From: Ignavibacteria bacterium
Lineage (GTDB): Bacteria > Bacteroidota > Ignavibacteria > Kapaibacteriales > UBA4661
Reading direction: 5' to 3'
NCBI GenBank assembly: GCA_947459425.1
Contig: CANHDJ010000036.1
Coordinates: 1-36,436, forward strand
Length of the DNA stretch: 36,436 nucleotides
The position numbers were made by a program, and so were the translations under genes. Shown here piece by piece: positions 28,575-36,436 of the stretch (position 1 is its first letter; each line of letters begins with the position of its first letter). The notes under the pieces are model-generated. The model was not told the DNA's origin, ran no database searches, and worked only from the letters and a program-made list of their open reading frames with translations.

Positions 28575-28901
28575 TTAGCCTTTTTTTATCCTATACACCT
28601 GTGCTTTTTGGAACGAAAAGACCTGCTCTTTGAAGAGCGGTAAGACCTCAAGTAACTGTGAAATCTTGCTCCTTTTCACATCCAGTACAACAACGGTAAT
28701 GTTGTGTTGGAGCATATTTTGTTGGTACGGGAGATTTTTATCAACTGTCAGCAAGATGTCAAATGCTTGCTCTACCGCAACTTTTAATAACGTACCATTC
28801 TTCAAACCGCTCCAGCCCATGTCGTTGAGCGTATGCACTTCAAATTCCAATAAATGTGCTTTCACTTTCTTGGTCATGCACTCATCCAACAAAATCTTCA
28901 T
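28575..28901 (-). CDS. DUF5615 PIN-like toxin
   Basis: A 108-residue protein of the DUF5615 (Mut7-C/PIN-like) type. It has MKILLDECMTKKVKAHL at the N-terminus, with acidic residues in the first strand, then VHTLNDMGWSGLKNG, and FDILLTVDKNLPYQQN with the second acidic site, then ITVVVLDVKR. Proteins of this type are encoded with DUF433 proteins, and the pairs are regarded as TA systems, though few have been tested. The start overlaps the end of the DUF433 gene by 20 nt. It lies between rpoB and rpoC. Confidence 0.8.
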   Translation of the reverse strand: MKILLDECMTKKVKAHLLEFEVHTLNDMGWSGLKNGTLLKVAVEQAFDILLTVDKNLPYQQNMLQHNITVVVLDVKRSKISQLLEVLPLFKEQVFSFQKAQVYRIKKG

Positions 28902-29112
28902 GGAGCAGTTCCGTTGATGCGAGAATCATTTTTTGCGAAATTTCCAAAAGCCCAACAACTTGCTCACGCCGTACCGAAGGAAAATCCTCCAAAAACTCCT
29001 CAATCGAATCACCGGTTTCGAGATAATCAAACAAGTTTTGAAGCGGTACGCGAGTGCCGTTGAAAACGGGTGTTCCGCTCATTATCTCACTATCTACATT
29101 GATGATTTTCAT
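28882..29112 (-). CDS. DUF433 antitoxin
   Basis: A 76-residue DUF433 protein. It has the family opening SEIMSGTPVFNGTRVPLQNLFDYL, then SIEEFLEDFPSVRREQVVGLLE, a small winged-helix-like fold. It is the proposed antitoxin and DNA-binding partner of the DUF5615 protein encoded next. It is the first gene after rpoB, 89 nt from the rpoB stop, and has the strongest ribosome-binding site seen in this window. Confidence 0.85.
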   Translation of the reverse strand: MKIINVDSEIMSGTPVFNGTRVPLQNLFDYLETGDSIEEFLEDFPSVRREQVVGLLEISQKMILASTELLHEDFVG

Positions 29113-29118
29113 AGAGAG

Positions 29119-29123
29119 CCTCC
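29119..29123 (-). promoter_or_regulatory. Shine-Dalgarno site of the DUF433 gene
   Basis: GGAGG on the minus strand, 6 nt before the ATG at 29112. It is notable because the nearby housekeeping genes (metK, mltG, mutS) have none, which is the rule in Bacteroidota. Confidence 0.65.
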
Positions 29124-29143
29124 ATAAAGGTTATTGCGAAAGC

Positions 29144-29183
29144 GAGTGTTGAGCCTTGAAACATCATCCAAAACTCAACACTC
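29144..29183. other. Hairpin between rpoB and the DUF433 gene
   Basis: gagtgttgag (29144-29153) and ctcaacactc (29174-29183) are perfect 10-bp inverted repeats with a 20-nt spacer. There is no T-run after it on the minus strand, so it is not a standard terminator. It could be an operator for the DUF433 protein, an RNA processing site, or an end of the inserted segment. Confidence 0.5.
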
Positions 29184-29201
29184 ATCCTTCAACACGATTG
29201 T

Positions 29202-32200
29202 TTATTCCTCCACGCGCACTTCCAGCGCCAGACCTTGCAACTCGCGGATAAGGACGTTGAAGGATTCCGGCAAGTGCGGCTGCGGCATATTGTCGCCTTT
29301 GACGACGGCTTCATACGCCTTGGCGCGACCTTGTACGTCGTCGGATTTCAGCGTCAAGATTTCTTGAAGTGTGTGCGCCGCGCCATACGCCTCAAGCGCC
29401 CAAACTTCCATCTCACCGAAGCGCTGACCACCAAATTGCGCCTTACCGCCAAGCGGTTGCTGCGTAATGAGCGAGTATGGTCCAATCGAGCGAGCGTGAA
29501 TCTTATCGTCCACCAAGTGCGAGAGTTTGAGCATATAAATCATGCCCACCGTTACGCGGTTGTCGAATGGGTCTCCGGTGCGTCCGTCGTAGAGCAGCGT
29601 TTTGCCGTCGCGCGGCAAACCTGCTTTTTCAAGGTAAGCGCCGACTTCATCCCACGAAGCACCGTCAAAAATAGGCGACGCGAACTTCGTACCGAGTTTT
29701 GACGCTGCCCAACCAAGTGCTGTTTCGTACAACTGCCCCAAGTTCATACGCGACGGTACACCAAGCGGATTCAAGACAATATCCACCGGCGTTCCATCGG
29801 GCAGAAACGGCATATCTTCTGCCGGAACGATATTGGCAACGATGCCTTTATTTCCGTGGCGACCTGCCATTTTATCACCGACTTGGAGTTTACGCTTTTT
29901 CGCTACATAAACTTTCGCCATTTTCATAATGCCGGGCTGCAATTCGTCGCCCGTCAAGACTTTTTGGCGCTCAATGCGCACGTCGTCTTTAATGAGCGCA
30001 ATTTTTTGTTTGTAGCCCGTCAGCAAACGGCGCAGTAACGCCATTTTCTCTTTGCTTTCCACGCACTGCTCGGAAAGGTCGAACTGCGCGAAATAGTGCG
30101 GATTTTCGTTGAATTTTTTGAGAACTTCATCTTCCTTGAGTGCTGTGCCAGCGCGGAAAATCGCCTCGCCTGTGAGGGTACGCATACCGCCCATGACTTT
30201 TTCGCCATCCAGCAATTTGGAAATACGCTGCGTGGTGTCCCAGTTATGGTCGTTGATGCTTTGATTTTCGCGTTGGTTCAATTCATCCTGACGCTCTTTT
30301 TCCTGACGGCGCAAATCTTGTTCGCGGGTCATCAAGCGGCGTGTGAAGAGTTTGGTATTGATAACCACGCCCTTCAAGCCCGGAGGCGATTTCATCGAAG
30401 CATCTTTCACATCGCCCGCTTTGTCGCCAAAGATAGCGCGAAGCAATTTCTCTTCTGGTGTTGGGTCGGTTTCACCTTTTGGCGTGATTTTACCAATCAA
30501 AATATCACCTTCGCGCACGTTTGCACCAACCCGAATGATACCGTCTTCGTCGAGGTCTTTAGTCGCCTCTTCGCTCACGTTGGGAATTTCCTTCGTTAAT
30601 TCTTCCTCGCCACGCTTGGTATCGCGGACTTGCAACGAAAACTCTTCAATGTGAATGGAGGTGAAAATATCTTCGGAAACAACTTTTTCGGAAAGCACAA
30701 TAGCATCCTCGAAGTTATAGCCGCTCCAAGGCATGAACGCTACCAAAACGTTGCGCCCAAGCGCCAATTCACCAAATTCCGTCGAAGAACTATCCGCCAA
30801 AACCGCGCCTTTCTTGACGCGCTGCCCCGAAACTACACTCGGACGCTGATTAACGCAGGTATCTTGGTTTGTACGGAAAAATTTAATGAGCGGATACACA
30901 ACAACGGGGTTGTAGTCAAATGTCACGAGGCGCTCTGCTTCCGGCAGTTGGTCGTCGTAGCGAATGCGGATGTAATCGGCGCAAGAGTATTCCACCGTAC
31001 CGTCAAATTCCGCAACGATGATAGCGCGGGAGTCTTTCGCAACAAGGTGTTCCATACCCGTCCCGACAACAGGTGCTTTCGGGCGCAGAAGTGGTACGGC
31101 TTGGCGTTGCATGTTAGAACCCATGAGTGCGCGGTTCGCGTCATCATGCTCCAAGAAGGGAATGAGCGACGCAGCAACACTGGCGATCTGGTTCGTGGCA
31201 ACGTCCAGATACTCCACATCTTCGGCGGTAACAATCACGAAATCACCCGAACGACGCGCTTTAATACGCTCACCGACGAGGTGATTTTTGTCGTCCATCG
31301 GCGTGGAAGCTGGTGCAATAATGCGATCTTCCTCTTTTTCTGCGGTTAAAAATTCAATCTCATTCAGCACTTTGCCATTTTTTACTTTCAAATACGGCGT
31401 TTCAATAAAGCCAAATGCGTCAATACGCGCATGAATCGAAAGCGAGGAAATAAGACCGATGTTCGGACCTTCCGGCGTTTCGATGGGGCAAAGCCGTCCG
31501 TAGTGCGTATAGTGAACGTCGCGCACCTCAAACCCTGCGCGTTCGCGGGTAAGACCGCCCGGTCCAAGCGCTGACATACGGCGTTTGTGGGTCATCTCCG
31601 AAAGCGGATTGGTCTGATCCATAAACTGCGACAATTGATTTGTGCCGAAGAACTGGTTAATAACACTCGAAATTGTACGAGCATTCACCAAGTCAGCAGG
31701 AGTCAGGGTTTCGGTATCATGGATGTTCAAACGCTCTTTGATGGTACGCGCCATACGCGCCAAACCGACGTTTAATTGCGCTCCAAGCTGTTCACCGACC
31801 GTGCGCACACGGCGATTGCCCAAGTGGTCAATATCATCCACCGGCTTACGACCAACGCGCAACTCAATCAAATATTTGATGATAGCGATAATATCATCAA
31901 GCGTCAGCGTTGTTGTTTCGGGGTCAATGCCGATGCCGAGTTTATTGTTCATGCGATAGCGTCCCACCAAGCCCAAATCATAGCGTTTTGCATTGAAAAA
32001 GAGCTTGTCTAAGAGTGCAACTGCGGTATCAAGGTCGGGCGCTTCGCCGGAGCGCAACTGGCGGTAAATCCCTTCCAACGCATCTTCTTTGGTGCGGGAC
32101 GGATCTTTCGCCAACGTCCGCGCAATAATCGGCTCATCGCTGGAATTGGTGTATTTGAAGAGTTTTACTTCTTGGATGCCTTTGGACGCACGAATCGTCA

Positions 32201-33041
32201 GAATCATGCTTTCGTCCAAGATAGTATCGCGTCCGGCAACAATTTCACCTGTGTTAAAATCAACAATATCGGCAGCCACACGGCGACCAACGCAATCTTC
32301 TTTGACTTCTTTTGCTTTTAGCGATTCAGTCAAATTGAACAAATCCAAAATCTGCTCATCCGACGAGTATCCAAGCGCCCGAAGGAGCATGGTAACAGGA
32401 AATTTTTTCTTGCGGTCAATGTAAACATACATGACTTGATGAATATCCGTCGTAAACTCCACCCACGAACCGCGAAATGGGATAATACGTGCCGAAAAGA
32501 CGCGGGTTCCGTTCGGGTGCATTGCATCCGAGAAAAACACGCCCGGCGAGCGGTGAAGCTGAGAGACAATCACGCGCTCTGCACCATTGATAATGAAGGT
32601 TCCGCGCGGGGTCATGGCAGGAATATTACCCAAATAGACATCCTGCTCAATGGTCTCAATGAAATCTTCCGATTTCGGGTCTGCCTTGGAAGAAAGACGC
32701 AATTTTGCTTTGAGCGGGCGAGCGAAGGTGAGTTCGCGTTCGCGGCACTCATTTTCGGTATATTTCGGGCGCTCAATGTAATACTCAATAAATTCCAACT
32801 CATAAATTTCCCGTGCGTCGCTGATGGGAAAGTTGGTCAAAAATGCTTGCTGCAAGCCAAGATTTCGTCGCTTGGCGGCTTCTGAGCCGTCTTGTAGAAA
32901 TTCTTCGTAGGATTGCATCTGCACCGAAAGCAGGTCAACAGGGCTGTTGCGAGTGGGAAACTCTGCAAAGGAAATGCGCTCGCTGTTGGGGCTGCCAATG
33001 TCCACGCCAATAGTTCCGTTTTTGCCGTTCATCGAACTCAT
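29202..33041 (-). CDS. rpoB: DNA-directed RNA polymerase subunit beta
   Basis: A 1279-residue protein of the normal length for Bacteroidota. The rifampicin pocket is of the wild-type kind ([20 protein letters not shown], then [10 protein letters not shown]); the residues matching E. coli Gln513, Asp516, His526 and Ser531 are unchanged. The catalytic-side motifs ([15 protein letters not shown] and [24 protein letters not shown]) are intact. The ATG at 33041 is used; an ATG at 33032 is also possible, and a GTG at 33050 is in frame. rplJ and rplL, the usual upstream neighbours, are absent; the divergent mutS takes their place. rpoC follows only after five accessory genes. Confidence 0.98.
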   Translation of the reverse strand: MSSMNGKNGTIGVDIGSPNSERISFAEFPTRNSPVDLLSVQMQSYEEFLQDGSEAAKRRNLGLQQAFLTNFPISDAREIYELEFIEYYIERPKYTENECRERELTFARPLKAKLRLSSKADPKSEDFIETIEQDVYLGNIPAMTPRGTFIINGAERVIVSQLHRSPGVFFSDAMHPNGTRVFSARIIPFRGSWVEFTTDIHQVMYVYIDRKKKFPVTMLLRALGYSSDEQILDLFNLTESLKAKEVKEDCVGRRVAADIVDFNTGEIVAGRDTILDESMILTIRASKGIQEVKLFKYTNSSDEPIIARTLAKDPSRTKEDALEGIYRQLRSGEAPDLDTAVALLDKLFFNAKRYDLGLVGRYRMNNKLGIGIDPETTTLTLDDIIAIIKYLIELRVGRKPVDDIDHLGNRRVRTVGEQLGAQLNVGLARMARTIKERLNIHDTETLTPADLVNARTISSVINQFFGTNQLSQFMDQTNPLSEMTHKRRMSALGPGGLTRERAGFEVRDVHYTHYGRLCPIETPEGPNIGLISSLSIHARIDAFGFIETPYLKVKNGKVLNEIEFLTAEKEEDRIIAPASTPMDDKNHLVGERIKARRSGDFVIVTAEDVEYLDVATNQIASVAASLIPFLEHDDANRALMGSNMQRQAVPLLRPKAPVVGTGMEHLVAKDSRAIIVAEFDGTVEYSCADYIRIRYDDQLPEAERLVTFDYNPVVVYPLIKFFRTNQDTCVNQRPSVVSGQRVKKGAVLADSSSTEFGELALGRNVLVAFMPWSGYNFEDAIVLSEKVVSEDIFTSIHIEEFSLQVRDTKRGEEELTKEIPNVSEEATKDLDEDGIIRVGANVREGDILIGKITPKGETDPTPEEKLLRAIFGDKAGDVKDASMKSPPGLKGVVINTKLFTRRLMTREQDLRRQEKERQDELNQRENQSINDHNWDTTQRISKLLDGEKVMGGMRTLTGEAIFRAGTALKEDEVLKKFNENPHYFAQFDLSEQCVESKEKMALLRRLLTGYKQKIALIKDDVRIERQKVLTGDELQPGIMKMAKVYVAKKRKLQVGDKMAGRHGNKGIVANIVPAEDMPFLPDGTPVDIVLNPLGVPSRMNLGQLYETALGWAASKLGTKFASPIFDGASWDEVGAYLEKAGLPRDGKTLLYDGRTGDPFDNRVTVGMIYMLKLSHLVDDKIHARSIGPYSLITQQPLGGKAQFGGQRFGEMEVWALEAYGAAHTLQEILTLKSDDVQGRAKAYEAVVKGDNMPQPHLPESFNVLIRELQGLALEVRVEE

Positions 33042-33535
33042 TGAGAACACCTTTTGAAAATGTGTTTGAAAAGTTAAGCGTTTTTTTTGTTCTGCGTTTT
33101 AGTAGCCTTAGACAAAGAGAGGACTTCCCGAATTACACCGGAATTCGATGCGATTTGGGAAATCCTTGATATAATTGCGTTTCGTACAAATGTGCATTGC
33201 GCTTTCGGGGCGGATGCTTACAGTGTGTGCAGGCTTCAGATACGGCTTTTGCGTATGTTCCATGCTCACAAAATAGCCGCTTTATGCGGTTGTATGGTTG
33301 CTAACCAGCAAATCTATACTTTTTACGGGAGACTGCCAAATACTTTTATGATTTATTTAGGGCAACCGCATAAAGACAGAGGCAGGGCAGATTTGGGCAA
33401 CAATGTTTAAGCAGGACGCTCAAGCAGAAATTTCCATAATTTTTCGACCATCTTCAACAATAACCGCCCATTTTATGCTATATTGCGGACTGTTTTTGAC
33501 ACATTTTCGTACAGTTTTCCAACCGCATAAAACCA
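33042..33535. promoter_or_regulatory. rpoB-mutS divergent intergenic region with a triple 12-bp motif
   Basis: The 12-mer caaccgcataaa occurs at 33363-33374 and 33520-33531, and inverted at 33281-33292. The last copy ends four bases before the mutS ATG. The inverted pair is extended to 13 bp. A short palindrome, ttgct aacc agcaa, lies at 33298-33311. No clear promoter box was recognised for rpoB. A 107-codon open frame at 33087-33410 has no recognisable domain and is not called. Confidence 0.5.
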
Positions 33536-36211
33536 ATGGCAGACAAGCAAACACCGCTCATGCGGCAATACAGCCAAATCAAGAAAAAATATCCCGACAC
33601 CGTCCTGCTGTTTCGCTTGGGCGATTTTTTTGAGACCTTCGAGGACGATGCCGTCATCACCGCCAAAGCCTGCGGAATCACACTCACCAAGCGCAACAAC
33701 GGCGGTGCGGAAGAAACACCGCTCGCAGGATTCCCCTACCACCAGCTTGACAACTACCTTCCCAAACTTGTCCGTGCCGGATACCGTGTCGCTGTTTGCG
33801 AACAGCTCGAAGACCCCAAGCAAGCGCGTGGAATCGTGCGCCGCGATGTGGTCGAAGTCGTTACGCCGGGTGTAGCGTTTAACGAGAAACTGCTTGATGC
33901 GCGGCGGAATAACTACGTTGCGGGCTTGGTTTTGCTGGAAAGCCGCACGGGATCTGTGATTGGGGTGAGTTGTGCCGACATTTCCACCGGAGAATTTTTC
34001 ACCACCGAAACCGACGAAGAACATCTCGCCACGCTCATCGAAACTCTGCAACCCGCAGAAATCCTCATTCCCAAAGGCAAAACCGACGCGCTCACGCCAC
34101 ACATCCGCAAGGCATTTCCTGCGAATGCTCAACCGGCGCTCACGCGGCTTGAGGACTGGGTTTTCGAGGAGCGTTTCGGACGCGATACTCTTTTGCGCCA
34201 TTTCAAAACGCAAAATCTGAAAGGCTTCGGCATCGAGGAATTAAGCGCCGGAGTAGCGGCGGCAGGAGTTGTGCTGCACTACATCCAAGAAGCGCAAAAA
34301 GGGCAACTGCCGCACATCCAGCGCGTTTCGCTGTTCAATCCCAGCGAATATATGACACTGGATTTTGCGACCAAACGCAATCTCGAAATCACCTTCAGCA
34401 TGAACGATGCTTCCCGCGAGGGAACGCTCATCAGCATCCTCGACAAGACCGAAACCCCGATGGGAAGCCGTCTCTTCAAAAAATGGATAACGCGCCCGCT
34501 TCGCCGATTGGCACAAATTCATCAGCGTCAAAATGCCGTCGATGCTCTGCACCGCAGCGATAGTATTCGTGCGGTACTCAGAGCGGAACTGGGGCAGATG
34601 GGCGATTTAGAGCGGCTTATCGCTAAAATCTCGACAGGACGCGCCACGCCGCGTGATGTCGTCGCACTCGGCAAAACACTTGCACGACTGCCGCGTTTGA
34701 AGGAGCTTTGCACGGGTCTTGGCTCGGAGGCACTGGAACGCTCGGTGCAGAATTTGCGCGACGTAAAAAGCGTTGTAGAGCGCATTATTGCTGCGTTTGT
34801 GGAAGAGCCTCCCGCACAAGTCGGCAACGGCGGCGTATTCCGCGAAGGCTTCGCGCCGGAACTGGATGAAATCGTGAATGTGATGTATTCGGGGAAAAAT
34901 TGGATTGCTGAGTATCAAGAGCGGGAGCGGACTGCAACGGGCATATCGTCGCTGAAGGTCGGTTTTACGGGTGTTTTCGGATATTACATCGAAATCTCGA
35001 ACACGCACAAAAGTAAAGCGCCGGAGCATTATCAGCGCAAGCAAACACTCACGGGCGGCGAGCGCTACACCACGCCCGAACTCAAGGAGATGGAGGCGAA
35101 AATTCTGACTGCCGAAGAGCGTTTGGCGGATGCGGAGCGGGAGGTTTTCCAGCGCATCCGCACGGAAATAGCGGCTTTTGCGGCAGATGTTCAGCACAAC
35201 GCGGCACTTGTAGCAGCGATTGATTGTTTGCAAAGTTTCGCTCAGGCAGCCTGCGAGTACGATTACGTCTGCCCTGAGGTGGACGAATCCGACACGCTCC
35301 ATATCGAAGACGGTCGGCACCCAGTTGTGGAGCGGCTTTTGCCGATTGGCGAAAAGTACGTCGCCAATTCAACCCAGATGGATACTCGCCGGGAGCAGAT
35401 GCACATTATCACGGGACCCAATATGTCGGGCAAATCCAGCTATCTCAGGCAAATTGGCTTGATAACGCTTTTGGCGCATATCGGCGCATTTGTTCCGGCA
35501 AAAAAAGCACATATCGGGCTGATAGACCGCATCTTTACTCGCGTCGGAGCGCAAGACAACATCACCGCCGGAGAAAGTACATTTTTGGTAGAAATGCAGG
35601 AAGCCGCGAACATCATCAACAACGCGACGGCGCAAAGCCTTATCCTTCTGGACGAGGTAGGACGCGGCACGGCGACCTTCGATGGAATTGCGATTGCATG
35701 GGCGATTGCCGAATATCTGCACGACCGCATTCATGCAAAGACGCTCTTTGCAACACATTATCACGAAATGACTTCCATCACCGACCGCCTCCCGAAGGCG
35801 CGGAATTACAAGGCGGACGTGCAGGAAGTGGGACAGAGCATCATCTTCACGCGTCGCGTCGTGGAAGGCACGGCGAATCACAGTTTTGGTATTCACGTAG
35901 CAGAAATGGCGGGCTTGCCGAAAGACCTGACCGAGCGGGCGCGAGTGGTGATGCGGGCACTGGAAGCTGAGAAAAATGCCGAACTGACTCAAAATATCGT
36001 GCAATCTATCCCGGACTTGCCAGCGCTCAATCCATCAAGGACTAACACACTAACAACTAATGACCATACATCCGAGCCACAATTTTCACTCTTTGAAATA
36101 CGAGATGACAAAATCCGTGACCGGATTCGGAAAATTGACGTGAATGCCCTCACACCATTGCAAGCATTGACCTTGCTGTCAGAACTACGAGCGATGGTGG
36201 AGGCGGGATGA
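33536..36211 (+). CDS. mutS: DNA mismatch repair protein MutS
   Basis: An 891-residue protein of the MutS1 type. The mismatch-recognition motif F-x-E is at Phe31-Phe32-Glu33 (GDFFETF; the middle residue is more often Tyr). The connector, lever and clamp regions are full length. The ATPase has Walker A GPNMSGKSS at 627-635, Walker B with Asp706/Glu707 in LLDEVGRGT, and the ATHYHEM signature. The C-terminal tail carries QFSLF at 849-853, which matches the sliding-clamp-binding consensus, and a final tetramerisation-type segment (ALTPLQALTLLSELRAMV). It finds mispairs after replication and recruits MutL. It is divergent from rpoB. Confidence 0.97.
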   Translation: MADKQTPLMRQYSQIKKKYPDTVLLFRLGDFFETFEDDAVITAKACGITLTKRNNGGAEETPLAGFPYHQLDNYLPKLVRAGYRVAVCEQLEDPKQARGIVRRDVVEVVTPGVAFNEKLLDARRNNYVAGLVLLESRTGSVIGVSCADISTGEFFTTETDEEHLATLIETLQPAEILIPKGKTDALTPHIRKAFPANAQPALTRLEDWVFEERFGRDTLLRHFKTQNLKGFGIEELSAGVAAAGVVLHYIQEAQKGQLPHIQRVSLFNPSEYMTLDFATKRNLEITFSMNDASREGTLISILDKTETPMGSRLFKKWITRPLRRLAQIHQRQNAVDALHRSDSIRAVLRAELGQMGDLERLIAKISTGRATPRDVVALGKTLARLPRLKELCTGLGSEALERSVQNLRDVKSVVERIIAAFVEEPPAQVGNGGVFREGFAPELDEIVNVMYSGKNWIAEYQERERTATGISSLKVGFTGVFGYYIEISNTHKSKAPEHYQRKQTLTGGERYTTPELKEMEAKILTAEERLADAEREVFQRIRTEIAAFAADVQHNAALVAAIDCLQSFAQAACEYDYVCPEVDESDTLHIEDGRHPVVERLLPIGEKYVANSTQMDTRREQMHIITGPNMSGKSSYLRQIGLITLLAHIGAFVPAKKAHIGLIDRIFTRVGAQDNITAGESTFLVEMQEAANIINNATAQSLILLDEVGRGTATFDGIAIAWAIAEYLHDRIHAKTLFATHYHEMTSITDRLPKARNYKADVQEVGQSIIFTRRVVEGTANHSFGIHVAEMAGLPKDLTERARVVMRALEAEKNAELTQNIVQSIPDLPALNPSRTNTLTTNDHTSEPQFSLFEIRDDKIRDRIRKIDVNALTPLQALTLLSELRAMVEAG

Positions 36212-36436
36212 TTCCCGCTTCACGCCGAAGGCAGAAATTGCGTATATTTGCCATCTTTAGTGCCTAACGCTTTTTTCTTCTGATACGTCATAGCTTACTA
36301 AAGCTAGTTGTATCTAGTCAGGTAGGTGTTTTGCCCTTTTGTTAAAATCTGGGCTAAAACTTGCAATAAGCTCTGAAAATCGCCCGATTTTTTACGATTC
36401 CTATTGTCGTTTTTACAAAATCGTCTAAATTTTGGA
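36212..36436. other. Region after mutS
   Basis: 225 nt with no gene seen. TATATTTG (36243-36250) matches the -7 box, so a rightward gene may begin beyond the window, but no TTG at the right distance was found. Confidence 0.4.

Noticed and set aside
28573..29201. Direct repeats flanking the DUF433/DUF5615 pair like those at the PIN cassettes
   Set aside because: I compared the flanks by eye with the gaps before rpoC and around the intervening genes and saw no convincing match.
33087..33410. 107-codon open frame between rpoB and mutS
   Set aside because: No domain, an odd composition, and it contains two copies of the 12-bp motif; more likely regulatory DNA.

Overview
The window looks like a piece of a chromosome from a Bacteroidota/Chlorobi-type (FCB group) bacterium. 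Three things point there. One secreted protein ends in a type IX secretion (Por) C-terminal sorting domain. Several genes are preceded by the Bacteroidota-style promoter (TTTG or TTG, then about 19-20 nt, then TAnnTTTG). Most starts lack a Shine-Dalgarno sequence. A deep-branching lineage such as Kapabacteria or Ignavibacteria is possible, but I cannot fix it from sequence alone. No rRNA, tRNA, CRISPR array or complete insertion sequence was seen.

Left part (1-7.4 kb): the tail of an unidentified gene; a stand-alone double-stranded-RNA-binding protein with a Lys/Ala/Thr-rich tail; a K+-channel-like membrane protein followed by a PAP2-family membrane phosphatase; a T9SS-exported protein; a three-gene PIN-domain toxin-antitoxin (TA) cassette; and a transglutaminase-like exported protein that lacks the catalytic Cys. 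Middle (7.4-17 kb): a soluble CI-type-HTH/receiver/histidine-kinase protein, mazG and an ABC-transporter ATPase run rightwards to a strong terminator. Facing them is a leftward SAM-cycle set (metK, a NYN-domain nuclease gene, ahcY), preceded by a sugar-phosphate nucleotidyltransferase, a nested inverted-repeat element and an FAH-family hydrolase. Right part (17-36.4 kb): a second PIN TA cassette, an M1 metallopeptidase with a beta-rich C-terminal half, mltG, then rpoC and rpoB, and divergently mutS.

Two architectural points stand out. First, rpoB and rpoC, normally adjacent, are separated by about 2.5 kb holding five co-directional accessory genes: a DUF433/DUF5615 TA pair, a small exported beta-protein, a PD-(D/E)XK-like protein and a small unknown. 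The ribosomal-protein genes usually found upstream of rpoB are also missing, and mutS is there instead. Second, both PIN TA cassettes are bracketed by imperfect direct repeats of about 55-75 bp. In each case one copy lies directly before the first TA start codon and the other directly after the last TA gene, as if insertion had duplicated the flanking leader or gene end.

The window also holds two families of dispersed palindromic repeats. A 31-nt identical block is shared between 11.4 kb and 21.0 kb. A hairpin array overlaps the likely start of the M1 peptidase gene. A 12-bp motif occurs three times between rpoB and mutS. Housekeeping functions (RNA polymerase, mismatch repair, SAM recycling, NTP clean-up, cell-wall synthesis) are thus interleaved with small mobile-looking modules.
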